A stretch of 32,979 nt of DNA from Flavobacteriaceae bacterium (GTDB lineage: Bacteria; Bacteroidota; Bacteroidia; Flavobacteriales; Flavobacteriaceae), in assembly GCA_014239275.1 (NCBI GenBank), contig JAAZZF010000123.1, positions 1 to 32,979 of the forward strand, written 5' to 3'. Shown here piece after piece: positions 25,600 through 32,979 of this stretch. A program made the translations under genes and the position numbers. The number at the start of each line of letters is the position of its first letter. Position 1 is the stretch's first letter. The notes beneath the pieces are model-generated. The model saw only the letters and a program-made list of their open reading frames with translations, ran no database searches and was not told where the DNA came from.

Positions 25600-25607
25600 T
25601 AATTTTG
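25600..25607 (+). promoter_or_regulatory. Candidate -7 element for nusB
   Basis: TAATTTTG matches TAnnTTTG in full and ends 23 nt before the ATG at 25631. It includes the G of a possible GTG start at 25607, so that GTG would lie at or before the transcription start and cannot begin the protein. No TTG is seen at the -33 distance. Confidence 0.5.
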
Positions 25608-25630
25608 TGGACTTATTAAAGTTCTTTAAA

Positions 25631-26572
25631 ATGTTAAATAGGCGGCAATTACGTTTAAAAGTTATGGAGGTAGTATATGCTTATGATAAGTCTATTGAAA
25701 AAAACATTGCTCATCAGCTAAAATATTTTTTAAAATCAAATGAAAATTTTTATCGTCTATATATAAGTATACTATCAATTTTTAATAAGCTTCATACTTA
25801 TTCTAGAGAAAGGAACTTTAAAAACAATAAAAAGTTTTTAAAGGATGATAGCGATATATTCTATAATAAATTCTCTAAAAATTTATTTTTAAAAAAAATG
25901 TCTTCTGACAAATTATTATTACAAAAAATAGATTTACTAAAAATTAATTATTGGAATGACCACCCTGAACACATAATTTCTTTAACAAAAAAAATAGAAA
26001 AAAGTGATGTTTTTCATTCATATATCAAGAAGAATGAAAATTCATTTGATAATGATAAGCAATTTGTTATTAACATATTTAAAAAAATTATTGCTTCAGA
26101 CAATAAACTTTATGAGTTTTTTGAAGAAACCCAAATATCATGGGTTAATGATTTACCATTAGTTAATAGTTTAGTGTTAAATACATTGAAAAAAAATCAA
26201 AAGAGATCTAGAAAATCTACTCTAATAACTAAAATTTATAAAAACAAAGAAGATTCAGAATTTGGTATAAATTTAATTAAAAAAGTGATTTTAAATAAAG
26301 ATATGTTGAAGGAAGAAATTGGGAAGATTGCTTCCAATTGGGATAGTGAAAGAATTGCACAGATTGATTTAATTTTATTACAAATGTGTCTAACTGAGTT
26401 TTTGTTTTTTGATTCAATTCCTGTCAAGGTTTCTATTAACGAATATTTAGAATTAGCTAAAGAATATTCGAGTCCAAAAAGCAATGTTTTTATTAACGGA
26501 ATTATGGATACAATTTCCAAACAATTTATTCTTGAGGGTCGAATAAAGAAAAACAAGAGGGGTTTGCAATAA
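25631..26572 (+). CDS. nusB: Transcription antitermination factor NusB, long Bacteroidota form
   Basis: The protein has 313 residues from the ATG at 25631. The first residues MLNRRQLRLKVMEVVYAYD are the usual NusB start in this phylum. The C-terminal part (about 200-305) has the NusB core, with WDSERIAQIDLILLQMCLTEF and PVKVSINEYLELAKEYSSPKSNVFINGIMD. NusB binds boxA RNA with S10 (NusE) to keep polymerase processive on rRNA operons. It is about twice the length of E. coli NusB through an N-terminal and middle extension, common in Bacteroidota. A GTG start at 25607 would add eight residues but coincides with the -7 element. It heads a run with the DUF1573, yajC, pyrD and acs genes. Confidence 0.9.
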   Translation: MLNRRQLRLKVMEVVYAYDKSIEKNIAHQLKYFLKSNENFYRLYISILSIFNKLHTYSRERNFKNNKKFLKDDSDIFYNKFSKNLFLKKMSSDKLLLQKIDLLKINYWNDHPEHIISLTKKIEKSDVFHSYIKKNENSFDNDKQFVINIFKKIIASDNKLYEFFEETQISWVNDLPLVNSLVLNTLKKNQKRSRKSTLITKIYKNKEDSEFGINLIKKVILNKDMLKEEIGKIASNWDSERIAQIDLILLQMCLTEFLFFDSIPVKVSINEYLELAKEYSSPKSNVFINGIMDTISKQFILEGRIKKNKRGLQ

Positions 26573-26577
26573 TTTAC

Positions 26578-26585
26578 TATTTTTG
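26578..26585 (+). promoter_or_regulatory. Candidate -7 element for the DUF1573 lipoprotein gene
   Basis: TATTTTTG matches TAnnTTTG in full, lying 20 nt before the ATG at 26606 in the 33-nt gap after nusB. It suggests the DUF1573-yajC-pyrD genes can be transcribed without nusB. No TTG is present at the expected -33 position. Confidence 0.4.
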
Positions 26586-26605
26586 AACAGATATAAATTT
26601 AAATT

Positions 26606-27088
26606 ATGAAAATAAAAAAAACAGACATTATATTATCAAGATATGCTTTTTTGATCGCTTTTACAGTCTCATTTGTTCTAACATCTTGTGGATCAGATCC
26701 TTCAAAAAAAATAAAAAAAGAAAATATAGAGACTGCTAAAGAAAGAATTAATTCAGATTTTGATTATCCATCTATTGATTTTGATAAAACTAACCATGAT
26801 TTTGGAGAAATTATTGATGGAGATTTGGTAGAAACTACTTTTACATTTACAAATTCTGGGAATTCAGATTTGAAAATTTTAAATGCTTCAGGTAGTTGTG
26901 GTTGTACAGTTCCAGAATATCCTAGAGACACTCCAATTAAACCAGGTGAATCTAGCTTTATTAAAGTTAAGTTTGATTCTTCAAATAAACCTGGAATGCA
27001 GAGAAAAACTGTTACACTTGTAACTAATACTTCAAAGGGGAAAGAACTTTTGTATATTATAGCTATTGTTTTACCTAAAAATAACTAA
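26606..27088 (+). CDS. DUF1573 domain lipoprotein
   Basis: The 160-residue protein has a signal peptide ending in a lipobox (VLTSC, C28), so it should be lipid-modified and reach the envelope. Lnt, encoded in this window, would complete the acylation. The mature part is a single DUF1573 domain, an immunoglobulin-like fold: TNHDFGEIIDGD, then TFTFTNSGNSDLKI, SGSCGCTVPEYP with two cysteines, and the GESSFIKVKFDSSNKPG strand. Function is unknown. It lies between nusB and yajC, an order I recall as common in Bacteroidota, and may be no more than a passenger of that run. Confidence 0.88.
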   Translation: MKIKKTDIILSRYAFLIAFTVSFVLTSCGSDPSKKIKKENIETAKERINSDFDYPSIDFDKTNHDFGEIIDGDLVETTFTFTNSGNSDLKILNASGSCGCTVPEYPRDTPIKPGESSFIKVKFDSSNKPGMQRKTVTLVTNTSKGKELLYIIAIVLPKNN

Positions 27089-27098
27089 ATAGATTGAT

Positions 27099-27371
27099 AT
27101 GGATAGTTCTTTAATGCCTCTAACTTTAATGCTTATTGGTTTTTTCTTTTTAATGATATATCCTCAAATGAGGAGACAAAAAAAAGAAAAGAAGTTTTTG
27201 TCTGAACTAAAAGTTGGAACAAGAGTTGTTACAAAGAGTGGCCTTCATGGGAAAATTGTTGAGATAAAAGATGGAAGTGAAACATGTGTAATTCAAACTA
27301 TGGCTGGTAAAATTAGATATGAGATATCAGCTATTTCTTTAGAAATGAGTAAAAAATTAAATAAAAAGTAG
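27099..27371 (+). CDS. yajC: Preprotein translocase subunit YajC
   Basis: The 90-residue protein has one N-terminal transmembrane helix (about 5-23) followed by the family motif MIYPQMRRQKKEKKFLSEL and the small beta domain (VGTRVVTKSGLHGKIVEI). YajC is the accessory subunit of the SecDF-YajC complex that assists SecYEG-dependent export. Its start is 10 nt after the DUF1573 stop, and pyrD follows after 21 nt. secD/secF are not in the window, so the complex is encoded at separate loci. Confidence 0.95.
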   Translation: MDSSLMPLTLMLIGFFFLMIYPQMRRQKKEKKFLSELKVGTRVVTKSGLHGKIVEIKDGSETCVIQTMAGKIRYEISAISLEMSKKLNKK

Positions 27372-27392
27372 TGGTTAATATTATTGAGCTAA

Positions 27393-28427
27393 ATGTATAA
27401 GAAACTGTTAAAACCTATTCTTTTCTGTATTGATCCGGAAAGAGTTCATGAAATAACATTTTTCTTTATCAACTTAATATTTAAAATACCTTTCGTTTCT
27501 AGTTTAATCTCAAAAATTTATTCTTTAAAAAACCCGATTCTTGAAACTGAAGTTTTTGGAATAAAATTCCCAAATCCAATTGGATTAGCAGCAGGCTTTG
27601 ATAAAAACGCTAAACTATATAATGAATTTTCAAATTTCGGATTTGGTTTTATTGAAATTGGTACAGTTACTCCATTGCCACAGGAAGGTAATCCAAAAAA
27701 AAGACTATTTAGATTAGTTAGTGATGAGGCTATAATTAATTGTATGGGTTTTAATAATATTGGACTTGAAGAAGTTATTAAAAGATTAAAGTATAATAAA
27801 GGAGTAATTGTAGGTGGTAATATTGGAAAAAATAAGATTACAGATTTCAATAATTCTATACAAGACTATTTAATTTGTTTTGAAAAACTATACCCTCACG
27901 TCAATTATTTTGCAATAAATGTAAGTTCCCCTAATACTGAAAAGTTGAGAGATTTACAGCAAAAAGATTTGCTTAAAAATCTTTTAGAAGCAATTCAGAA
28001 AAAAAACAAATCATATTCTTTTCCAAAGCCTGTTTTATTGAAGATTGGTCCAGATCTTTCCCAAGATCAATTAATTGATGTTATTGAAGTAATCGCAGAA
28101 ACCTCTCTAGATGGGATTATAGCAACAAACACAACATTATCAAGAGACAATTTGACTTCTTCAAAGGATTTAGTAAATCAAAAAGGAGGTCTAAGTGGTC
28201 GACCAATTTCTGAAAAATCTACTAATATTATTAAATTTATACATGAAAAAAGTAATGGATCTATTCCAATTATTGGAGTTGGTGGTATTATGAATCCCGA
28301 TGATGCGATTGAAAAAATAAAGGCCGGTGCTAGCTTAATTCAAATATATTCAGGATTTGTTTATAGTGGACCATCCATTGTTAAAAAAATAAATAAGGCA
28401 ATAATAGATTATAGATTGAATCAGTAG
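27393..28427 (+). CDS. pyrD: Dihydroorotate dehydrogenase (quinone), class 2
   Basis: The 344-residue flavoprotein oxidises dihydroorotate to orotate in pyrimidine synthesis and passes electrons to quinone. The N-terminal hydrophobic helical region (about 1-45) is the membrane-associating domain that defines class 2. The barrel shows [14 protein letters not shown] at 61-74, [16 protein letters not shown] at 117-125, the catalytic-serine segment NVSSPNT at 176-182, [14 protein letters not shown] and the FMN-phosphate loop IIGVGGI. The length is normal. No other pyrimidine gene is adjacent; it is carried between yajC and acs. Confidence 0.95.
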   Translation: MYKKLLKPILFCIDPERVHEITFFFINLIFKIPFVSSLISKIYSLKNPILETEVFGIKFPNPIGLAAGFDKNAKLYNEFSNFGFGFIEIGTVTPLPQEGNPKKRLFRLVSDEAIINCMGFNNIGLEEVIKRLKYNKGVIVGGNIGKNKITDFNNSIQDYLICFEKLYPHVNYFAINVSSPNTEKLRDLQQKDLLKNLLEAIQKKNKSYSFPKPVLLKIGPDLSQDQLIDVIEVIAETSLDGIIATNTTLSRDNLTSSKDLVNQKGGLSGRPISEKSTNIIKFIHEKSNGSIPIIGVGGIMNPDDAIEKIKAGASLIQIYSGFVYSGPSIVKKINKAIIDYRLNQ

Positions 28428-28446
28428 CCTATTTTTTTTATATTTA
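28416..28446 (+). promoter_or_regulatory. Candidate promoter for acs
   Basis: TTG (28416-28418), inside the end of pyrD, is followed by 20 nt and then TATATTTA (28439-28446), which matches TAnnTTTG at all but the last base. It would start transcription about 10 nt before the TTG start codon of acs. Confidence 0.35.
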
Positions 28447-28462
28447 GACAAAAACATACAAT

Positions 28463-30361
28463 TTGGAAAAAATTGATAATTACGTACCGAGATCTCTGGA
28501 GGATTATAATAGACTTTATAATGAAAGTATAACAAACCCTGAATCTTTTTGGGAAAAAATTGCATCTACTTTTACTTGGAAAAAAAAATGGAAAAATGTT
28601 TTATCATTTGATTTTAAAAAACCTGAGTTTAAATGGTTTGAGGGAGGTAAGCTTAATATATCAGAAAATTGTTTAGATAGACATTTGATTGATAAGCCAA
28701 ATCAAACTGCAATTTTATTTGAACCAAATGATCCCAATGAAAAACATCAAGAAATTTCTTATAAAGAATTACATCAGAGAGTTTGTAGGTTTTCTAATGT
28801 TCTAAAGAAAAATAATATAGAAAAAGGTGATAGAGTTTGTTTGTATATGCCAATGGTTCCTGAACTTGCAATTGCTGTTTTAGCATGTTCTAGGATTGGT
28901 GCTGTTCATTCTGTTGTTTTTGCTGGATTTTCTTCAACTGCTTTAGCTGCAAGAATTAATGATGCTGACTGTAAAATGTTGGTTACTGCAGATGGTAGTT
29001 TTAGAGGTAGTAAAACTATAGATCTTAAAAGTATTGCAGATGAAGCTTTAGCTAGTTGTCCTTCAGTTGAAGTATCAATTGTACTAAAAAGAATAAATAG
29101 TAATATTGAATTAAATGACATTGATAAGTGGTGGCATGATGAGATATCTTTGGCCTCTAATGAATGTGAAGCCACTGGAATTGATTCTGAAGATCCACTT
29201 TTTATTTTATATACTTCTGGTTCAACTGGAAAACCAAAAGGAATGGTTCATTCTTGTGGTGGATACATGGTTTATTCTGAATATTCATTTAAAAATGTTT
29301 TTCAATATAACAAAGGAGATGTTTATTGGTGTACAGCTGATATAGGTTGGATAACTGGTCATAGTTATATTGTTTATGGTCCTCTTTTGTCAGGAGCTAC
29401 AACAGTTATGTTCGAAGGTGTACCTTCATTTCCTGATTTTGGACGTTTTTGGGAAATCTGTGAAAAACACAGTATTACTCATTTTTATACTGCTCCAACT
29501 GCAATTAGAGCTTTAGCTAAACATCCAAAATCTTTTGTATCTAAATACGATTTAAATTCTTTAAAAGTTTTAGGAACTGTAGGAGAACCTATAAACGAAG
29601 AGGCTTGGAATTGGTATAATGAAGTTGTCGGTAAAAAAAGTTGCCCAATAGTTGATACTTGGTGGCAAACAGAAACAGGAGGAATAATGATCTCTTCAAT
29701 TGCAGGAGTTACTGATCAAAAACCAACCTTTGCTACAAAACCTATGATTGGAATTCAACCTGTTTTATTAGATAATGATGGACAAGAGATTTCAGATTCA
29801 AATACAAATGGAATTTTAGCAATTAAGTATCCATGGCCTTCAATTGCTAGAACAATCTATGGTGATCGTGAGAGATATAAAAAAGTTTACTTTACTGCTT
29901 ATCCTGGATATTATTTTCCAGGTGATGGTGCATTTAGAGACGATGATGAAAATTACAGAATAACTGGTAGGGTAGACGATGTTGTAATTGTTTCTGGACA
30001 TAACTTAGGAACTGCACCAATTGAGGATGCTATAAACTTACATGAAAATGTAGTTGAAAGTGCACTAGTAGGCTTTCCTCACGATGTAAAAGGAAATGCT
30101 TTGTATGCATTTGTAATATTAAAAGATGATTCTAAAACAGAAAATATAAATACTGAAATTAATGACTTGATTTCAAAAACTATAGGTCCAATTGCAAAAC
30201 CTGATAAGGTTCAGATAGTTCCAGGACTTCCTAAAACTAGAAGTGGTAAGATTATGCGTAGAATTCTTAGAAAGATTGCTTGTGGTGAAAAGAATAATTT
30301 TGGAGATATTTCAACTCTTTTAAATCCGGAAATAGTTGAATTAATTGTTAAAGGATATTGA
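28463..30361 (+). CDS. acs: Acetyl-CoA synthetase (AMP-forming)
   Basis: The 632-residue enzyme activates acetate to acetyl-CoA through acetyl-AMP. The adenylate-forming motifs are YTSGSTGKPKG at 250-260, DTWWQTETGG at 398-407 (the Trp in this segment limits the acyl pocket to acetate or propionate) and YRITGRVDDVV. LPKTRSGKIMRR near the end contains K596, the lysine that is reversibly acetylated in the family. The start is TTG; MEKIDNYVPRSLEDYNRLYNES aligns with the usual N-terminus and no ATG lies close by. It is 35 nt after pyrD, with a possible promoter of its own in the gap. Confidence 0.96.
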   Translation: MEKIDNYVPRSLEDYNRLYNESITNPESFWEKIASTFTWKKKWKNVLSFDFKKPEFKWFEGGKLNISENCLDRHLIDKPNQTAILFEPNDPNEKHQEISYKELHQRVCRFSNVLKKNNIEKGDRVCLYMPMVPELAIAVLACSRIGAVHSVVFAGFSSTALAARINDADCKMLVTADGSFRGSKTIDLKSIADEALASCPSVEVSIVLKRINSNIELNDIDKWWHDEISLASNECEATGIDSEDPLFILYTSGSTGKPKGMVHSCGGYMVYSEYSFKNVFQYNKGDVYWCTADIGWITGHSYIVYGPLLSGATTVMFEGVPSFPDFGRFWEICEKHSITHFYTAPTAIRALAKHPKSFVSKYDLNSLKVLGTVGEPINEEAWNWYNEVVGKKSCPIVDTWWQTETGGIMISSIAGVTDQKPTFATKPMIGIQPVLLDNDGQEISDSNTNGILAIKYPWPSIARTIYGDRERYKKVYFTAYPGYYFPGDGAFRDDDENYRITGRVDDVVIVSGHNLGTAPIEDAINLHENVVESALVGFPHDVKGNALYAFVILKDDSKTENINTEINDLISKTIGPIAKPDKVQIVPGLPKTRSGKIMRRILRKIACGEKNNFGDISTLLNPEIVELIVKGY

Positions 30362-30389
30362 ATTAATATTTATAATGTAGAATATTAAT
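30362..30389. terminator. AT-only inverted repeat between convergent acs and M42 genes, possible bidirectional terminator
   Basis: ATTAATATT (30362-30370) and AATATTAAT (30381-30389) form a perfect 9-bp inverted repeat around a 10-nt loop, starting right after the acs stop and covering the stop codon of the M42 gene. A short T run follows on the plus strand. All base pairs are A-T, so as a terminator it would be weak; chance in AT-rich DNA is possible. Confidence 0.35.
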
Positions 30390-31476
30390 TTTTAAAATAA
30401 TTAAAATCTTCACCTTCTTTAATTGTTAGTAAAGTTTCATAGATTAATCTAATTACGTTCTCAACATCATCTCTTTTAACCATTTCAACTGTGGTGTGCA
30501 TATATCTTAGTGGTAAAGAAATTAAAGCTGAGGCAACTCCACCATTACTATATGCAAAAGCATCTGTATCTGTTCCTGTGCTCCTTGAAGAAGCATGTCT
30601 TTGAAAGGGTATCTTTTTCTTTTCAGCTATTTCAATAATTCTTTCTCTTAATTTATTTTGAATGGCCGGTGCATAAGAGATAACGGGTCCTGCACCCATA
30701 GTGTTATCTCCTTGAGTTTTTTTATTGATCATTGGAGTTGAAGTGTCGTGACAAACGTCAGTAACAATTGCAATATTTGGCTTTATTCTTTGTGTGATCA
30801 TTTGAGCACCTCTAAGTCCAATTTCTTCTTGAACTGAATTTGTAATATATAATCCAAAAGGAAGTTTTTTCTTGTTTTCATACAAAAGTCTAGCAACTTC
30901 TGCAATCATAAATCCGCCAGCTCTATTATCTATGGCTCTACAAACAAATTTATCCTTATTGAGTACGTAAAATTTATCGGGATAAGTTATTACACATCCA
31001 ACATGGACTCCCATTTTTTCAACTTCTTTTTTGTCTTTTGCCCCTATATCAATAAAAATTGTATCTAGTTTAGGTTGTTCCTCTTTTCCAGGTTTTCTAG
31101 TATGAATTGCTGGCCAACCAAAAACACCTTTTATAATCCCTTTTTTAGTATGTATGTCTACCCATTTTGATGGAGCTATTTGGTGGTCACTTCCACCATT
31201 TCTTATTACATAAATAAGACCATTATCAGTAATGTAATTTACATACCAAGAAATTTCATCAGAATGTCCTTCAATAACAACTTTGAATTTAGCTTTAGGA
31301 TTAATAACTCCAACAGCAGATCCATAAGTATCAGTTATAAATTCATCTACGTAGGGTTTAAGATAGTTCATCCAAATTTTTTGTCCTTCCCATTCATATC
31401 CAGTAGGTGAAGGATTATTAAGATATTCTTCAAAAAATTTAATTGATTTTTGATTAAGTATTTTTTTTGTAGCCAT
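30385..31476 (-). CDS. M42-family metallo-aminopeptidase
   Basis: The 363-residue cytoplasmic enzyme belongs to the M42 group (glutamyl/deblocking aminopeptidases, earlier called FrvX or endoglucanase). The two-zinc site is complete: EGHSDE at 69-74 (H71, D73), CRAIDNRAGG at 179-188 (bridging D183), QEEIGLRGA at 216-224 (catalytic E217, ligand E218), VTDVCHD at 238-244 (D240) and RYMHTTVEM with H327. M42 enzymes form tetrahedral dodecamers and shorten peptides from the N-terminus. With the exported M28 and M14 enzymes this gives a path from external peptides to amino acids. It is divergent from the DUF4294 gene. Confidence 0.93.
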   Translation of the reverse strand: MATKKILNQKSIKFFEEYLNNPSPTGYEWEGQKIWMNYLKPYVDEFITDTYGSAVGVINPKAKFKVVIEGHSDEISWYVNYITDNGLIYVIRNGGSDHQIAPSKWVDIHTKKGIIKGVFGWPAIHTRKPGKEEQPKLDTIFIDIGAKDKKEVEKMGVHVGCVITYPDKFYVLNKDKFVCRAIDNRAGGFMIAEVARLLYENKKKLPFGLYITNSVQEEIGLRGAQMITQRIKPNIAIVTDVCHDTSTPMINKKTQGDNTMGAGPVISYAPAIQNKLRERIIEIAEKKKIPFQRHASSRSTGTDTDAFAYSNGGVASALISLPLRYMHTTVEMVKRDDVENVIRLIYETLLTIKEGEDFNYFKN

Positions 31477-31545
31477 TAATAATAATTTGAATGTAAAAGT
31501 ACATAATTACTTAAAAATATTATTGTTTATGTGTAATTTTATAAA

Positions 31546-32163
31546 ATGAAAAAACTTCTTTCATGTTTAATTATATTCATTGTTTTTAATTCTTATTCTC
31601 AGAAAAAGATATATAAAGACTTAGATATTCTTATCAAAATTGAAGGAGATTCTTTGGCCACTAAATCAATAGATTTGAAAGAGGTTACTATATATCCAGC
31701 ATTGGAATTTTCTAGTTTTGATGATAAATTAAAATATTATACGGTTAAAAGAAAAACTTTAAAAGTATATCCTTATGCTGTACTTGCTTCCAAAAGATTA
31801 CAAGAATTAAGTAGAAGACTTCCTTTAATAAAGACCAGAGCTAAGAAAAAGAAGTATACTAAAATTGTAGAAAGATTTATTGAAAAAGAATTTTCAGAGG
31901 AGTTAAAAAAGTTAACGAGGACAGAGGGGCAGATATTAATTAAGTTAGTTCATAGAGAAACTGGACAAACCGTATATAAACTTATAAGAAAATTAAGAAA
32001 TGGCTTTAGAGCTTTCTCTTACAATTCATTAGCTAAGCTTTTTAATATTTCAATTAAAATAGAATATAATCCAAAGAATAATGATGAAGATGCAATAATT
32101 GAAGACGTTTTAAAAAGAGCGTATGCTGATAAGACAATAAAATTGTCTTTAAAAGACCAATAA
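31546..32163 (+). CDS. DUF4294 domain protein, exported
   Basis: The 205-residue protein begins with a signal peptide (MKKLLSCLIIFIVFNSYSQ), so it is exported. The rest matches DUF4294: KEVTIYP, then LKVYPYAVLASKRLQELSRRL, a very basic KTRAKKKKYTK stretch, and GQILIKLVHRETGQTVYKLIRKLRNGFRAFSYNSLAKLF. It is rich in Lys and Arg and predicted largely helical. No function is known. I recall it next to the M42 peptidase in other flavobacteria. Here the two are divergent with 69 nt between them, and it is the last gene before the rRNA operon. Confidence 0.82.
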   Translation: MKKLLSCLIIFIVFNSYSQKKIYKDLDILIKIEGDSLATKSIDLKEVTIYPALEFSSFDDKLKYYTVKRKTLKVYPYAVLASKRLQELSRRLPLIKTRAKKKKYTKIVERFIEKEFSEELKKLTRTEGQILIKLVHRETGQTVYKLIRKLRNGFRAFSYNSLAKLFNISIKIEYNPKNNDEDAIIEDVLKRAYADKTIKLSLKDQ

Positions 32164-32191
32164 TATAGTAATATTTTTTTGTATACTATAT
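32163..32191. repeat. Short inverted repeat after the DUF4294 gene
   Basis: ATATAGTA (32163-32170) and TACTATAT (32184-32191) are perfect 8-bp inverted copies around a 13-nt loop that contains seven T. It overlaps the stop codon of the preceding gene. The T run is in the loop, not after the stem, so it is not a standard terminator. Confidence 0.4.
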
Positions 32192-32242
32192 GAGGAAAAT
32201 AACCATTGTTGACAAATAATTTATTTTTTTATAATTGAAAGT

Positions 32243-32272
32243 TTGTGGGATTGAAAAAGCAGTGTATATTTG
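32243..32272 (+). promoter_or_regulatory. rRNA operon promoter (Bacteroidota -33/-7 type)
   Basis: TTG (32243-32245), 19 nt, then TATATTTG (32265-32272) is an exact match to the Bacteroidota housekeeping promoter. It lies about 150 nt before mature 16S rRNA. Transcription should start near 32278, giving a leader of about 145 nt. AT-rich sequence upstream (32210-32235) could act as an UP-like element. Confidence 0.85.
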
Positions 32273-32303
32273 CACTCGCATTACGAAAGAAGTAATCAGA
32301 TTA

Positions 32304-32317
32304 AGTTCATTGAAAAT
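32304..32317 (+). promoter_or_regulatory. boxA-like antitermination element in the rRNA leader
   Basis: AGTTCATTGAAAAT lies about 30 nt into the predicted transcript and resembles the GTTCTTTGA-type element found in Bacteroidota rRNA leaders, the likely NusB-S10 binding site. The match is by eye, and boxB was not identified. Confidence 0.4.
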
Positions 32318-32335
32318 ATTGAGATAGACAGCGTA

Positions 32336-32355
32336 AAATTATGTTTACATAATTT
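32336..32355 (+). other. Hairpin in the 16S rRNA leader
   Basis: AAATTATG (32336-32343) and CATAATTT (32348-32355) form a perfect 8-bp stem with a TTTA loop, 70 nt before 16S rRNA. It may help fold or process the pre-rRNA. The trailing partner of the 16S processing stem lies outside the window. Confidence 0.4.
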
Positions 32356-32424
32356 AGAATTAAGTAAAACCATTTTGAGTTCAATTCCAAATCAAATTTA
32401 AGTTGTTAAATTATTTAAAGTTTT

Positions 32425-32979
<555 letters not shown>

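Noticed and set aside
25607..25630. GTG at 25607 as the nusB start
   Set aside because: It overlaps the likely -7 element TAATTTTG, and MLNRRQLR from the ATG at 25631 is the normal beginning in this family.
27518..27850. Open frame on the minus strand inside pyrD
   Set aside because: It is a mirror of the conserved barrel of PyrD; low-complexity hydrophobic translation with no recognisable motif.
1825..31476. M28, M14 and M42 peptidases as one dedicated peptide-uptake system
   Set aside because: They are spread over 29 kb in three separate transcription units with no transporter between them; common use of peptides is enough explanation.
32163..32191. Inverted repeat as a terminator for the DUF4294 gene
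   Set aside because: The T run is in the loop instead of after the stem, so the structure does not fit intrinsic termination; kept only as a repeat.
32164..32424. A tRNA or small RNA gene in the rRNA leader region
   Set aside because: No cloverleaf or T-loop signature is visible; promoter, boxA-like sequence and hairpins account for the region.

Overview
The window is an AT-rich, very compact stretch of chromosome from a member of the Bacteroidota, most likely a Flavobacteriales bacterium. Three things point there. The partial 16S rRNA at the right end carries the Bacteroidota-type 5' region. The best promoters have the Bacteroidota architecture (TTG, about 19-22 nt, TAnnTTTG). The gene families and neighbourhoods (DUF2795 beside secA, kdsD-tatC-lptB, nusB-DUF1573-yajC, a cyclophilin-FKBP fusion, DUF3276, DUF4294) are typical of that group. 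The compactness resembles streamlined marine flavobacteria, but that habitat is an inference. I see no insertion sequence, phage gene, CRISPR array, tRNA or plasmid function, so this is core genome.

Layout. 1-5668 (+): a truncated MscS channel, a sigma-54-type response regulator without a DNA-binding domain, a secreted M28 peptidase, a PAP2 lipid phosphatase and an LTA-synthase-like membrane transferase, all packed like one operon. 5671-10755 (-): secA, a GT4 glycosyltransferase and msrA. 10786-12694 (-): lnt and a DUF2795 gene with its own promoter and terminator. 12803-13519 (+): pssA, overlapping the end of lptB. 13502-16047 (-): kdsD, tatC and lptB. 16121-19309 (+): recQ and a dual-family peptidylprolyl isomerase. 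19306-19863 (-): a thioredoxin-fold protein. 19926-20753 (+): a sterol-desaturase-family hydroxylase. 20755-25520 (-): an ABC half-exporter, a DUF3276 protein and an M14 carboxypeptidase. 25631-30361 (+): nusB, a DUF1573 lipoprotein, yajC, pyrD and acs. 30385-31476 (-): an M42 aminopeptidase. 31546-32163 (+): a secreted DUF4294 protein. From about 32164 to the end: rRNA promoter, leader and the first ~555 nt of 16S rRNA.

Much of the window concerns building and servicing the Gram-negative envelope: SecA, YajC and TatC for export, Lnt for lipoproteins, PssA for phospholipid, KdsD and LptB for KDO-LPS, and the PAP2/LTAS-like pair probably for lipid or glycan head groups. A second theme is peptide use, with three metallopeptidases (M28, M14, M42). 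NusB and a boxA-like sequence in the rRNA leader lie in the same window. No gap between genes exceeds 300 bases; the largest is the 261-nt rRNA leader region.

I did not find a convincing undescribed system. The points most worth a second look are changes inside familiar proteins: the regulator without a helix-turn-helix and with a GAFTSA loop, RecQ without zinc cysteines, an ABC exporter with Asp in place of the catalytic Glu, and the translationally coupled PAP2/LTAS-like pair.
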